DNA from: Noviherbaspirillum malthae
Lineage (GTDB): Bacteria; Pseudomonadota; Gammaproteobacteria; Burkholderiales; Burkholderiaceae_D
Direction of reading: 5' to 3'
DNA: 64,000 nucleotides
Assembly: GCF_015352985.1 (NCBI RefSeq)
Contig: NZ_JACYXF010000012.1
Location: 1-64,000 of the forward strand
Shown: positions 38,237-47,197 of the stretch, one piece after another
Numbering within the stretch: position 1 is the stretch's first letter
How the letters are laid out: each line of letters opens with the position of its first letter
Made by a program: the position numbers and the translations under genes
Notes under the pieces: model-generated
The model's database searches: none
Told to the model about the DNA's origin: nothing
Seen by the model: only the letters and a program-made list of their open reading frames with translations

Positions 38237-40273
38237 TCACGCCCTGAGCGCCACGCGCCGGCTGCGCAGATACTGCGAGACGAGCGCCACCAGCACTAGG
38301 CCGAAGCCGAGCACGTCTGCGATCATGCCGGGATAGACAAGCGCGAAGCCGGCGACGATCAGCATGATTCTTTCCGGCAGCGTGGTGCGCACGAACATCC
38401 ATCCCTGGAAGCCGGCCGCAATCGCGGCAATGCCGATGGCGGCGGTAATCGTCACCTCGGCGATCGACCACCAGTTGGCAGCGGCCAGCGCCTTGGTGGA
38501 ACCCATCAGCAGCAGTCCCTGGCCGCTCGGGTCAAGAACGAACATGAACGGCAGCAGGAAGGCGGGCACCGTGTACTTCCAGCACTGCATCGTGGTCTTG
38601 TAGGGGTCGCCGCCGGTGATGGCCGAGGCTGCAAACGGCGACAAGGCGGTCGGAGGCGACACTTCGGACAGCACCGCGTAATAGAAGATGAACATGTGGG
38701 CGGCGAAGTCCGGCACGCCGAGCTTGGTCAGCGCCGGTGCGGCAATGACGGCGCAGATGATGTAACTGGCCGTCACCGGCACTGCCAGTCCGACAATCCA
38801 CACGACCAGCGCGGTATAGACCGTGGTAAGGAGCAGCGAGCCGCCCGCATAGTCGATGACGATGGAGCTGAATTTCAGTCCCAGCCCGGTCAACGTGACG
38901 ACGCCGACGATCAGCCCCGCGCCAGCGCATGTCGCTGCGACATTGAGCATGCCGACGGAGCCGGCTTCGAGCGCCTTCACCAGCTTGGAATTGAGGACGT
39001 GTTCCTTGAAAGATCCCTTGCCGCGGAACAGGTCATAGGAGAGCAGCGTGGTATCGGAGCGCAGGAAGCTGACCAGGAAGGTGACGACGGTGGCCCAGAA
39101 TACCGACAGCACCGGCGAATAGCCGAGCATCATGAAGACGACGATGGAAATCAGCGACAGGAAGTGAAACCAGTAGCGCTTCGTCAGGTTCCATACGGTG
39201 TCGACCTTCTCGAAGGTCGTGTCGCCCATGCCGTATTTGCGCGCATCGATTTCGACCATCAGGAACAGCGCAAGATAAAACAGGATGGTCGGGATGGCCG
39301 CCATCATCAATACGTCGAGATAGGAAATCTTGAGGAACTCTGCGATCAGGAACGCTGCAGCGCCCAGCACCGGCGGCGAAATGATTGCTCCGAGGCCGCC
39401 GGCCGCGAGCAGCCCCCCGGCCGCATTGCGCTCGTAGCCCACCTTGGCCAGCATCGGCCAGGCCACCGAGCCCAGGGTAACGGTGGTTGCCACTCCGGAA
39501 CCGGACGGACCGCCGAGGAGGAAGGAGGCGAGCACCACGGTACGTCCGGCGCCGGTGGGCTTGCCGCCCATCGCGGAAAACGAAAAGTCGATATAGAACT
39601 TGCCGGCGTTGGAGAATTGCAGGAACGCGCCGAAGATCGTGAACAGGATGATGAGCGACGACGACACGTCGACCGCCACGCCGAAAATGCCTTCCAGCGT
39701 CATGTACATCTGGCCGACGAGGCGGCCGACCTCATAACCCTTGTGCGTCCATGGCTGCGGCAGGTAGGCGCCGAACAGCGCATACATCAGAAAACAGATC
39801 GTCACGATCGGCATGATCCAGCCGGTGGTGCGGCGCATCGCTTCGAGCACCAGCACGATCAGCGCCACGCCGAAAAAGATATCCAGCGGCTCGGGCATGG
39901 TATTGCGGTCGGTGAAATCGTCGCCGCCCATGATGGCATACACCACGATGGCAATCGTCAGGAATGCCGCAATCCAGTCCCACCACATGATGCGATGGCG
40001 AAAGCGCCTGGCCACGGGAAACATCAGGAAGGACAGGAAGAGCACGAACGCGACATGCACGAACCTCAGTATCTGCGTCGGCACGATGGCATAGGCCGCA
40101 TACAGGTGAAACAGCGACATGACGACTGCGACCAGCACCAGGAAGCCGCCGATCCATCCGCTCATGCGATTCGCCGCGCCTTCTTCTTCCTCGATGTATT
40201 GTTCTGCTTTTCGCAAGGCCTCTTCGCTGATGACCGGCTCGGTCTGCGGAATCGATTCATTTGGTGCGCTCAT
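38237..40273 (-). CDS. TRAP transporter permease, fused 4TM/12TM (TAXI type)
   Basis: 678 residues from ATG at 40273 (AAGGAA upstream; ATG 40303 is also in frame). A polar, Glu-rich 45-residue start precedes many membrane segments. The N-terminal part matches the small DctQ-like subunit and the C-terminal part the DctM-like subunit, joined in one chain as usual for TAXI systems. Blocks such as F-L-L-G-G-P-S-G-S-G-V-A-T-T-V, G-G-L-L-A-A-G-G-L-G-A-I-I-S-P-P and E-V-S-P-P-T-A-L-S-P-F-A identify it. It imports an organic acid with the TAXI receptor encoded just upstream. Confidence 0.93.
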   Translation of the reverse strand: MSAPNESIPQTEPVISEEALRKAEQYIEEEEGAANRMSGWIGGFLVLVAVVMSLFHLYAAYAIVPTQILRFVHVAFVLFLSFLMFPVARRFRHRIMWWDWIAAFLTIAIVVYAIMGGDDFTDRNTMPEPLDIFFGVALIVLVLEAMRRTTGWIMPIVTICFLMYALFGAYLPQPWTHKGYEVGRLVGQMYMTLEGIFGVAVDVSSSLIILFTIFGAFLQFSNAGKFYIDFSFSAMGGKPTGAGRTVVLASFLLGGPSGSGVATTVTLGSVAWPMLAKVGYERNAAGGLLAAGGLGAIISPPVLGAAAFLIAEFLKISYLDVLMMAAIPTILFYLALFLMVEIDARKYGMGDTTFEKVDTVWNLTKRYWFHFLSLISIVVFMMLGYSPVLSVFWATVVTFLVSFLRSDTTLLSYDLFRGKGSFKEHVLNSKLVKALEAGSVGMLNVAATCAGAGLIVGVVTLTGLGLKFSSIVIDYAGGSLLLTTVYTALVVWIVGLAVPVTASYIICAVIAAPALTKLGVPDFAAHMFIFYYAVLSEVSPPTALSPFAASAITGGDPYKTTMQCWKYTVPAFLLPFMFVLDPSGQGLLLMGSTKALAAANWWSIAEVTITAAIGIAAIAAGFQGWMFVRTTLPERIMLIVAGFALVYPGMIADVLGFGLVLVALVSQYLRSRRVALRA

Positions 40274-40368
40274 TTCCTTGTCCCCACGTTTTTTATGCGG
40301 CATGGCGCAGCGCGTTACTGCGCATGCGATGCTTATCGCTCTTTCGGTGAAACCGTTACAAATGGAAC

Positions 40369-40390
40369 AGCCCCGCGTGCAGGCGGGGCT
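40369..40390 (-). promoter_or_regulatory. Intercistronic hairpin between TAXI receptor and TRAP permease genes
   Basis: AGCCCCGC and GCGGGGCT form a perfect 8-bp GC-rich stem around a 6-base loop, 26 bases after the receptor stop in the direction of transcription. Only scattered U's follow. It probably protects the receptor mRNA and lets only part of the transcripts continue into the permease gene. Confidence 0.65.
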
Positions 40391-40416
40391 TCAAGACACA
40401 ATCGCTTTGTGATGGC

Positions 40417-41376
40417 CTAGTTGAGCTTGATGCCCTTTTCATTGAAATACTTCACCGCGCCGGGGTGGAACGGCACCGGTGAATTGGCGGTCTTCTGGTT
40501 GTCGAGCTTGAAGTTTTCCGCTTCCTTGTGCACTGCGATCAGTTCGTCGCGCTTCTCGAAGATGGTCTTGACGATGTTGTAGGCGGTCTTGTCGTCCATG
40601 CTGGCATTGGCGACCAGGATGTTCATTACCGTGGCCTGCTTGTTGTCGGCTTCCATGCCCTTGTACGCAGACTTCGGAATGGTGTCCTCGATGTAGAGGT
40701 TGCCGTATTTCTTGTTCATCGCATTGACCACCTCGGAATGGTCAATCATCTTCATCTTGGTGCCGGGCGTGTTGGCAAGGTCGGTCACGGCCGCGGTCGG
40801 CAGGCCGCCGACCCAGAAGAATGCATCGATCTTGTTGTCCTTGATCGCATTGACCGATTCCGCTACCGAGAGGCGTTCGCGTTTGACGTCCTTGTCCTTG
40901 TCGAGGCCGGCGGCTTCGAGGATGCGGAAGGCCATGACTTCGGTTGCGCTTCCCGGCGAGCCGGTGGAGATGTGCTTGCCCTTGAGGTCGGATAATTTAT
41001 TGACGCCGCGTCCCTCGACCGTCACCAGGTGCATGCGGTTCGGATACAGCACGGCGAGCGTGCGCACGGCCACCTTGCCGGACTTGAACTTGTCTTCGCC
41101 CTTGAAGGCGTCCTGCGCTGCGTCCGACATGGAAAAACCGACATACGGCTTGCCGCTGCCGACCAGCTTGAGGTTGTCGACCGAGCCGCCGGTCACTTCC
41201 GCAGTGGCCTGCATGCCGGGGACATACTTCGACAAGACCGAAGCCAGACCGCCGCCCATCGGATAATAGACGCCGCCGGTGCCCCCGGTGGCGACCGAGA
41301 TATTCTGGGCCGAGGATGCGGCTGCCAGACAGAAGGCGGCGACTGCAAAAGAGGCACGTAAGATTTGACGGAACAT
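40417..41376 (-). CDS. TAXI-family TRAP transporter solute receptor
   Basis: 319 residues. Signal peptide ends A-S-S-A-Q-N-I-S-V. Core family text S-V-A-T-G-G-T-G-G-V-Y-Y-P-M-G-G-G-L-A, T-G-G-S-V-D-N-L-K, G-S-P-G-S-A-T-E-V-M and F-H-P-G-A-V-K-Y-F-N-E-K-G fits TRAP receptors of the TAXI type, periplasmic. It is 144 bases upstream of the permease and separated from it by a hairpin. TAXI ligands are often dicarboxylates or glutamate; here neighbouring enzymes point to a hydroxy- or sugar acid. Confidence 0.93.
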   Translation of the reverse strand: MFRQILRASFAVAAFCLAAASSAQNISVATGGTGGVYYPMGGGLASVLSKYVPGMQATAEVTGGSVDNLKLVGSGKPYVGFSMSDAAQDAFKGEDKFKSGKVAVRTLAVLYPNRMHLVTVEGRGVNKLSDLKGKHISTGSPGSATEVMAFRILEAAGLDKDKDVKRERLSVAESVNAIKDNKIDAFFWVGGLPTAAVTDLANTPGTKMKMIDHSEVVNAMNKKYGNLYIEDTIPKSAYKGMEADNKQATVMNILVANASMDDKTAYNIVKTIFEKRDELIAVHKEAENFKLDNQKTANSPVPFHPGAVKYFNEKGIKLN

Positions 41377-41545
41377 TTCATCTCCTTTTGTTTTAATGCA
41401 TCAGGGAACGACGCATGGGCGGTCGTTCTTGTCTCCAGTTGTATTGCATGGCGTCCGCTGCAGACCGTGCAATGCCATCTACTCTATCAACATGCCGGCC
41501 CGCAAAGTACCGCACTGCAGCACAGCGCATGGCACATCGTGCTTT

Positions 41546-42697
41546 TCAAGCCCATCCATCGAGCGCATGGCGCTCCACCGCTTTTTCATCAAACCCGAAG
41601 CCCAGGCCCGGCCGGTCGGGAACGATCAGGTCTCCGTCCGAAAACTCCAGCTGCGTATCCACCAGCCTGCGGAAATTGAGTACCTGGTCATCGGGGAAGA
41701 ACTCGACCAGGCGGGCATTGGGTGTCGATGCCACCAGATGCACATGCAGATCATGGAACCAGTGCGGGCATAGCGTGACGCCGAAGCCGGCCGCCATCGC
41801 GGCGATGCGCCGGAATTCCGTGATGCCGCCGCATACCGCGGCATCGGTCTGCAGGATCATCGCAGCCCGCTTTTCCAGAAGTTCCTGGTGGCGCCAGCGG
41901 CCCGCCTCGATCTCGCCGGTCGCCACCGCCACCGAGGTGCGGCGCGCAAGCTGCGCATGGTTCTCGATATCGTCGGGGCTGAACGGCTCCTCGATCCAGT
42001 ACGGGTCATAGGGTTCGTAGCGCTTCATGTACTCCAGCGCGGTAGGCAGGTCGTGCCAGGCATTGTTGGCGTCCAGCGTCAGCAGGATATCGTCGCCGAT
42101 CGCTTCACGCGCGGCCGCGATGCGCAGCTCCTCCTCACGCGGCGACAGCATGCCCACTTTCATCTTGACCGCCTTGAAGCCGAGCGCGACATAGCCGGCC
42201 ATTTCCTCGGCGAGCTTGTCCGGGGTCTTGCACTCGAGATAATAGCCGCCGCTGGCATAGGCCGGTACACGCTCCTTCGCCATGCCGCCGAGATAGCGCG
42301 ACAGCGGCAGGCCGGCCGCACGGGAATTGCGGTCCCAGAGCGCGATGTCGAGAATGGAGAGCGCGCGCATCACCGATCCGGCGCGGCCGTGCAGGAGCGA
42401 TTCCTGGTACATCTCCTGCCATAGTCCTTCGACGCGCAGAGCGTTCTGGCCGATCAATTGCTCCTTGAACAATTCGCGCACCGCGAGGGTCACCAGCCCG
42501 CCGGCCCGGCTGCCGGCATAACAGAATCCGATGCCCTCGGCGCCATCCGCCGTGCGCACCCGCACCAGCGTGTAATTGCGCGCAGTAACCTTGCGCGTGG
42601 AGAACGAGGTCGCATTATCCAGCGGAATGCTGACGCTGCGCGCTTCCACCGACACGATACGTGCATCGGCATCGCCTTGAACGGCTGTGTTTGTCAT
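41546..42697 (-). CDS. Mandelate racemase / muconate lactonizing enzyme family protein
   Basis: 383 residues. Enolase-superfamily barrel with the catalytic K-x-K (A-V-K-M-K-V-G), metal ligands in L-T-L-D-A-N-N-A-W, W-I-E-E-P-F and V-A-T-G-E, then the Asp of Q-T-D-A-A-V-C-G-G-I-T and the His of C-P-H-W. A K-x-K plus His-Asp pair is the mandelate racemase pattern, used by racemases and by acid-sugar dehydratases. Cytoplasmic. ATG at 42697 follows AGGAG. In this operon it most likely dehydrates or epimerises the imported acid. Confidence 0.9.
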   Translation of the reverse strand: MTNTAVQGDADARIVSVEARSVSIPLDNATSFSTRKVTARNYTLVRVRTADGAEGIGFCYAGSRAGGLVTLAVRELFKEQLIGQNALRVEGLWQEMYQESLLHGRAGSVMRALSILDIALWDRNSRAAGLPLSRYLGGMAKERVPAYASGGYYLECKTPDKLAEEMAGYVALGFKAVKMKVGMLSPREEELRIAAAREAIGDDILLTLDANNAWHDLPTALEYMKRYEPYDPYWIEEPFSPDDIENHAQLARRTSVAVATGEIEAGRWRHQELLEKRAAMILQTDAAVCGGITEFRRIAAMAAGFGVTLCPHWFHDLHVHLVASTPNARLVEFFPDDQVLNFRRLVDTQLEFSDGDLIVPDRPGLGFGFDEKAVERHALDGWA

Positions 42698-42727
42698 CCT
42701 TGTCTCCTCTTCTTCTGGGCGGCTACC

Positions 42728-44005
42728 CTAGCGGTTTCGAAACAGATGCATGTCGGCATCGAGTTCATCAAGCCTGGTGATGCCCAGCATCGCCATGTTG
42801 CGTGAGACTTCCTGCGTCAGCAGGTTGATCGCATGGGTCACGCCCTGCGCGCCGCCGACCGCGAGCGCGAAACCGAAGGGCCTGCCGACGAAGACGAATT
42901 TCGCCCCCAAGGCCAGCGCCTTGATCACGTCGGTGCCGCGCCGAATGCCGCCATCCAGCATCACCGGAATGTCCGGGCAGGCCTTGACGATATCAGGCAA
43001 TACGCGAAGCGGCGCAACCGCACCGTCGAGCTGGCGGCCGCCGTGGTTCGATACGATGATGCCGTCCGCTCCCATGTCGCGCGCGATGCGGGCATCGTGT
43101 TCATGCAGGATGCCCTTGACGATGATCTTGCCGCGCCACATGCCGCGAAGCAGTGCGAAATGCTCCCAGTTCAGATGCCCGCGGTCCGAGAAATCCCGCG
43201 TGACCGACGACGACAGGATCGGGGCGCCACGCCTTGCGTAGTTGTTCTCGAAGTGCGGCACGCCGTGACGTGCAAATGTCTTGAGAAACGTGCCGAACAG
43301 CCATCCTGGATGGGTGACGCCTTCCCAGAACAGCCGCAGGCTGGGACGCAGTGGAGAGGTAAAGCCGTTGCGGGCGAAGTTTTCCGGATTGGGCGTGACC
43401 GGCGTGTCGACGGTGATGACCAGGGTCGTGAATCCGGCCCTGGCAATACGCTCGGCAAGCGCGGCAACGCTGTCCGCATCGCCGGGCAGATAAGCCTGGA
43501 ACCATGCGCCCAGCTTTTCGCTAGCAACGTCTTCCATCCTGATCAGCGAGGAACTGCTCATGATCATCGGGATGTTGGCCTGTGCCGCAGCGCGCGCGAG
43601 CACCAGGTCGCCACGATAGGCATACAGGGCGCTGATGCCCATGGGCGCCATGCCGAACGGCGCCGCGTACTCCTGTCCGAGCAGGGTGGTTGCCGTCGAA
43701 CGCTTGGACACATCGATCATGACCCTCGGCACGAAACCGAAGTCGTCGAAGCTTTCCCGGTTGCCGCGCAACGACCGCTTTGTCTCCGCCGCTTCAGAGA
43801 GGTAGCCGAATATCGGCCGCGGCAGGCGCAATCGCGCCGCCTGCTCGAAATCGTCAAGGCAGCGAAGCGATCGCAATCGCGGCGGAACAGCGGTTGATGC
43901 CGGAGCGGGATGCGAGGTGGAAGATGTTTCCCGGGATGCAATCACAGCGGTCATGGCAGCTAAGGGTCGATGTTTTAGGGAAATGCCATCTCTATGAAAC
44001 GCCAT
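42728..44005 (-). CDS. FMN-dependent alpha-hydroxy-acid oxidizing protein
   Basis: 425 residues from ATG 44005; ATG 43954 is an alternative and neither has a strong ribosome site. The 50-residue N-terminus is poorly conserved and Ser/Ala-rich. The flavin barrel has G-M-A-P-M-G, the catalytic S-N-H-G-G-R-Q-L-D-G (His base and substrate Arg), V-K-G-I and D-G-G-I-R-R-G-T-D-V phosphate-binding residues. It belongs with lactate, glycolate and mandelate dehydrogenases and should oxidise an L-2-hydroxy acid to the 2-oxo acid. It sits between the enolase-family gene and the DapA-like gene in the operon. Confidence 0.9.
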   Translation of the reverse strand: MAFHRDGISLKHRPLAAMTAVIASRETSSTSHPAPASTAVPPRLRSLRCLDDFEQAARLRLPRPIFGYLSEAAETKRSLRGNRESFDDFGFVPRVMIDVSKRSTATTLLGQEYAAPFGMAPMGISALYAYRGDLVLARAAAQANIPMIMSSSSLIRMEDVASEKLGAWFQAYLPGDADSVAALAERIARAGFTTLVITVDTPVTPNPENFARNGFTSPLRPSLRLFWEGVTHPGWLFGTFLKTFARHGVPHFENNYARRGAPILSSSVTRDFSDRGHLNWEHFALLRGMWRGKIIVKGILHEHDARIARDMGADGIIVSNHGGRQLDGAVAPLRVLPDIVKACPDIPVMLDGGIRRGTDVIKALALGAKFVFVGRPFGFALAVGGAQGVTHAINLLTQEVSRNMAMLGITRLDELDADMHLFRNR

Positions 44006-44037
44006 CGCCGCCCGGCCGGCAGCGGCACGTCAGCGCT

Positions 44038-44973
44038 TCACTGGATCTCGCGCAGCCGCCTTTCCTGCCGCCGCGTCAGGCGCTCGATATCTGCAATGTC
44101 GGCCGGCGTCAGCTTCGGTCCGGGCTTGCGTACCGCAGCAGAAGCGATCACGCCGCGTTCGGCCATGATGTGCTTGCGCACCGCGAGACCGATATTGGGC
44201 TGCTGCTCGTAGCGCGCCAGCGGCAGATAGGCATCGAAGATGTCATGGGCCCGCTCGATGTCGCCGGCGGCATGCGCATTGACCACGCCCACCATCATTT
44301 CCGGATAGGCAAAGCCCGTCATCGCGCCATCGGCGCCGCGCGTCATTTCTTCCGGCAGGAAGAGGCCGCCGCCATTGCCCGTAAGAATGGAGATGCGCCT
44401 GATGTCGCCGCGCTCGCTTGCCGCCCGTATCGCCGACAGCTTGGCAAGGCCCGGCATGTCCTCATGCTTGAGCATCACGCAGCTCGGGGAATTCTTGAGG
44501 ATGCGGAGGATCACGCTAATCGACATCTGCACGCCGGTCGATACCGGATGATCCTGCAGGCACCAGGGCACGTCGGGTCCAAGGGTTTCGTTGACCATGT
44601 CGAAGTAGGCGGCGATCTGGTCATCGGTGCGCACCGTCGAGGGCGGCGCCACCATCACGCCGGACGCCCCCATTTCCATCACGCTGACCGTCAGCTCCCG
44701 CATCGGCGCAAACCCGGGCGCCGATGCGCCGACGATGACCGGCACCCGGTTGTTCACGCGCGCCAGCACCCGCTTCACGAAGATGCGGGACTCCTCGGCG
44801 GTCAGCTTGGTCGCCTCACCCATGATGCCGAGGATGGTGAGGCCGGTGGCGCCCTTGTCAATATAAAAATCAACCATGCGGTCGGTGCTTTCCAGGTCCA
44901 GTTCGCCGTTCTCGCGGAACGGCGTGACTGCGATCAGGTAGACGCCCCTGGCGGATGTGTCGAGTGGTTTCAT
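44038..44973 (-). CDS. DapA/NAL-family aldolase or dehydratase with altered active-site motif
   Basis: 311 residues from ATG at 44973 after AAGGAACC. The class I aldolase fold is clear: G-V-Y-L-I-A-V-T-P-F, G-I-M-G-E-A-T-K-L-T, V-I-V-G-A-S-A-P and the Schiff-base lysine in V-M-L-K-H-E-D. The usual Y-N-x-P motif with its catalytic Tyr is replaced by L-Q-D-H-P, so it is unlikely to be the lysine-pathway enzyme. Sugar-acid members of the family make 2-oxoglutarate semialdehyde or split 2-keto-3-deoxy acids. In this operon it probably cleaves the dehydrated acid. Confidence 0.85.
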   Translation of the reverse strand: MKPLDTSARGVYLIAVTPFRENGELDLESTDRMVDFYIDKGATGLTILGIMGEATKLTAEESRIFVKRVLARVNNRVPVIVGASAPGFAPMRELTVSVMEMGASGVMVAPPSTVRTDDQIAAYFDMVNETLGPDVPWCLQDHPVSTGVQMSISVILRILKNSPSCVMLKHEDMPGLAKLSAIRAASERGDIRRISILTGNGGGLFLPEEMTRGADGAMTGFAYPEMMVGVVNAHAAGDIERAHDIFDAYLPLARYEQQPNIGLAVRKHIMAERGVIASAAVRKPGPKLTPADIADIERLTRRQERRLREIQ

Positions 44974-45054
44974 GCTGGTTCCTTGATGCTGCACCTTGTT
45001 GCCATGCGATGTGAACGCGCCCGGTGGCATCACCAGGCTCTCACGACTAATTCG

Positions 45055-45780
45055 TTACCCTTGCTTGCCTGCCTTGAATGCCTCGTACCTTGCCTTGTTT
45101 TCCGCATTCGGCGGATACAGTCCCGGCAGCGGCGTTCCCTGCTCGATCTGTTCCATGATCCAGCCTTCCAGCCGCTCCTGCTCCGCAGAAAGCGCCACCA
45201 CCTCGTCCAGCAATGCGGCCGGAATCAGCACTGCGCCGTCCTGGTCGACCACCACCACGTCGTTGGGAAACACAGCGACGCCGCCGCAGCCGATGGGCTC
45301 CTGCCAGTTGACGAAGGTGAGACCCGCCACCGAGGGCGGCGCTGCGGCGCCGCGGCACCAGACCGGCAGGCCGGTGCCGAGCACGCCTGCCAAATCTCGC
45401 ACCACGCCGTCGGTCACCAGCGCCGCGATGCCCCGCTTTTTCATGCGGGCGCACAGGATGTCGCCGAAGATGCCGGCATCGGTGACGCCCATGGCATCCA
45501 CCACCGCTACGCAGCCTTCGGGCATGGCTTCGATCGCCGCCCTCGTCGAGATCGGCGACGACCAGGATTCCGGCGTGGCAAGGTCTTCACGCGCAGGAAC
45601 GAAGCGCAGGGTGAACGCGCGTCCGACGATGCGCGGCTGGCCTTCCGCAATCGGCACGGTGCCGCGCATCCAGACGTTCCTCAGGCCTTTCTTGAGCAGA
45701 ACGGTCGTCAGCGTGGCGGTCGAGATGCCTGACAGTGCTTCACGGATCGCGGGATCGAGCGGCTTGGATTCGGTACCCAT
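45055..45780 (-). CDS. RraA-like / HMG-aldolase family protein
   Basis: 241 residues. The family core is intact: V-V-D-A-M-G, G-D-I-L-C-A-R-M-K-K-R-G-I-A-A-L-V-T-D-G-V-V-R-D with the Arg-Asp pair that binds substrate and metal, and N-D-V-V-V-V-D-Q-D-G-A-V-L-I-P. Such proteins are divalent-metal aldolases for 4-hydroxy-4-methyl-2-oxoglutarate or oxaloacetate decarboxylases; the RNase E inhibitor RraA is a side branch that lacks the aldolase residues. Here the catalytic residues are present, so an aldolase or decarboxylase making pyruvate is the better reading. Confidence 0.87.
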   Translation of the reverse strand: MGTESKPLDPAIREALSGISTATLTTVLLKKGLRNVWMRGTVPIAEGQPRIVGRAFTLRFVPAREDLATPESWSSPISTRAAIEAMPEGCVAVVDAMGVTDAGIFGDILCARMKKRGIAALVTDGVVRDLAGVLGTGLPVWCRGAAAPPSVAGLTFVNWQEPIGCGGVAVFPNDVVVVDQDGAVLIPAALLDEVVALSAEQERLEGWIMEQIEQGTPLPGLYPPNAENKARYEAFKAGKQG

Positions 45781-45810
45781 GGGTTTCCCTTTCTGTATGG
45801 TTGGCTTGGA

Positions 45811-46596
45811 TCAGACGCTGGCGATCAGGCCGCCATCGACGCGCACCGTCGAGCCGGTCACGTAAGCCGCCTGCTGGCTGGCAAGGAAGGCTACGACGGA
45901 ACCGTATTCCTCCGGACGGCCATAGCGCCCGACCGGGATGGCGGCCGTGCTTTCGGCGGTCACCTGCTCGACCGGACGCCCTTCGCGCTTGGCCTTCTGT
46001 TCATCGAGGAAGGTGATGCGCGAGGTGGCGACGCGGCCCGGCAGCACAATGTTGGCCGTGATGCCGTCGCCGCCGACTTCACGGGCCAGGGTTTTCGACC
46101 ATCCGACCAGCGACATGCGCAGCGCATTCGACATGCCGAGATTGGGAATCGGCGACACGACGCCGGAAGAAGTGCTGGTGATGATCCTGCCCCACCTCCT
46201 GGCACGCATGCCGGGAAGCACGCGGTCGGTGATCGCAATGACCGACATCACCATGGCCTGGAAATGCTTGGCCCACACCTCCGGCGGCTGACCCGCGGCC
46301 GGCGTGGGCGGCGGTCCGCCGGTATTGTTGATCAGGATATCGACGCCGCCAAAGCGCTGCTCGATGGCGCCGATATGGGCGTCGATCAGGGACAGGTCGG
46401 CCAGATCCCATGTCAGCGACATGGCCTGCGCGCCGGTGCCCTGAATGTTTTTCGCCGTTGCGGACAGCGCTTCGGCGCTGATGTCGGCCAGCACGATATT
46501 GGCCCCCTCCGCCGCCAGGGCCTGCGCGATCGCGCCGCCCAGTCCGCCGCCGGCGCCGAAGACCAGCGCGGTCTTTCCCTTGATTCCGAGATCCAT
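45811..46596 (-). CDS. SDR-family oxidoreductase lacking the usual Tyr-x3-Lys
   Basis: 261 residues. Nucleotide site F-G-A-G-G-G-L-G-G-A-I-A and N-N-T-G-G-P-P place it in the short-chain dehydrogenase family. The catalytic Ser region is present (S-T-S-S-G-V), but where Y-x-x-x-K is expected the protein reads M-S-N-A-L-R. This M/L-S-N-x-x-R variant is known in a subgroup of SDR proteins, so it may use different chemistry. Starts after GGGAC; C-terminus Y-V-T-G-S-T-V-R-V-D-G-G-L is typical. Second gene of the acid operon. Confidence 0.88.
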   Translation of the reverse strand: MDLGIKGKTALVFGAGGGLGGAIAQALAAEGANIVLADISAEALSATAKNIQGTGAQAMSLTWDLADLSLIDAHIGAIEQRFGGVDILINNTGGPPPTPAAGQPPEVWAKHFQAMVMSVIAITDRVLPGMRARRWGRIITSTSSGVVSPIPNLGMSNALRMSLVGWSKTLAREVGGDGITANIVLPGRVATSRITFLDEQKAKREGRPVEQVTAESTAAIPVGRYGRPEEYGSVVAFLASQQAAYVTGSTVRVDGGLIASV

Positions 46597-46643
46597 GTTG
46601 TCCCTCTTCGCTTCCTGCTGTCGATTTCGTTGTATTGGACGGC

Positions 46644-47066
46644 TTACTTAGCGAAAACCTGGCTAAGGTCGCCGAAAGCCTTGAATTCAAGGGCATTGCC
46701 CGACGGATCGAGAAAGAACATCGTGGCCTGTTCGCCGATTTCCCCCTTGAAACGGACATGGGGCTCGATCACGAAGGCGATGTTTTCCCTGCGCAGCCTG
46801 TCGGCCAGCGCTTCCCATTGCTCCATCGGCAGGATCGCGCCGAAATGGCGAACCGGCACATCATGGCCATCGACCGCATTGGTCGGGCCCTGACTGCTTT
46901 CCTGCGGTGCGAGATGGGCAACGATCTGGTGGCCGTGGAAATTGAAATCCACCCATTCATCGGAACTGCGGCCTTCGGGGCATTGCAGCAGGCCGCCGTA
47001 GAAACGGCGCGCCTCGGCAAGATCGTTGACGGGAAACGCGAGGTGAAACAGCGGGTTGGCCGACAT
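46644..47066 (-). CDS. VOC-family (glyoxalase-like) protein
   Basis: 140 residues. Two beta-alpha-beta-beta-beta repeats: [18 protein letters not shown] at the start, a C-terminal [13 protein letters not shown]. His 8 and the final Glu are candidate metal ligands. VOC proteins include isomerases, ring-cleavage dioxygenases and lyases; the substrate is unknown. It is the promoter-proximal gene of the nine-gene leftward operon and faces the LysR gene across 160 bases. Confidence 0.87.
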   Translation of the reverse strand: MSANPLFHLAFPVNDLAEARRFYGGLLQCPEGRSSDEWVDFNFHGHQIVAHLAPQESSQGPTNAVDGHDVPVRHFGAILPMEQWEALADRLRRENIAFVIEPHVRFKGEIGEQATMFFLDPSGNALEFKAFGDLSQVFAK

Positions 47067-47172
47067 GGGGCTCCTTTCTGAATGCTGGGTAATACCTTTA
47101 CCTTTGGCGGGCGAGCTTGAAAACCGTGCCGGCTAAGGCCGCGGCGCATTGCCAATTGATTATAGTGAGACG

Positions 47173-47197
47173 AATCTTTAATATGAAACGAAAGATT
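47173..47197. promoter_or_regulatory. LysR-type operator AATCTTT-N11-AAAGATT
   Basis: Two perfectly inverted 7-base arms separated by 11 bases, which is exactly the T-N11-A form of LysR recognition sites. A third copy of AAAGATT follows at 47213-47219. The site lies between the divergent VOC and LysR genes, 30 bases before the LysR start, so it should serve both autoregulation and operon activation. Confidence 0.75.

Noticed and set aside
43780..45732. 650-codon plus-strand open frame opposite the hydroxyacid oxidase, DapA-like and RraA-like genes
   Set aside because: It spans three convincing genes on the other strand, which no real gene would, and is His/Arg-rich shadow sequence.
45055..45780. 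Assignment as RNase E inhibitor RraA
   Set aside because: The aldolase Arg-Asp pair is present and the gene lies in a catabolic operon, which fits the HMG-aldolase side of the family.
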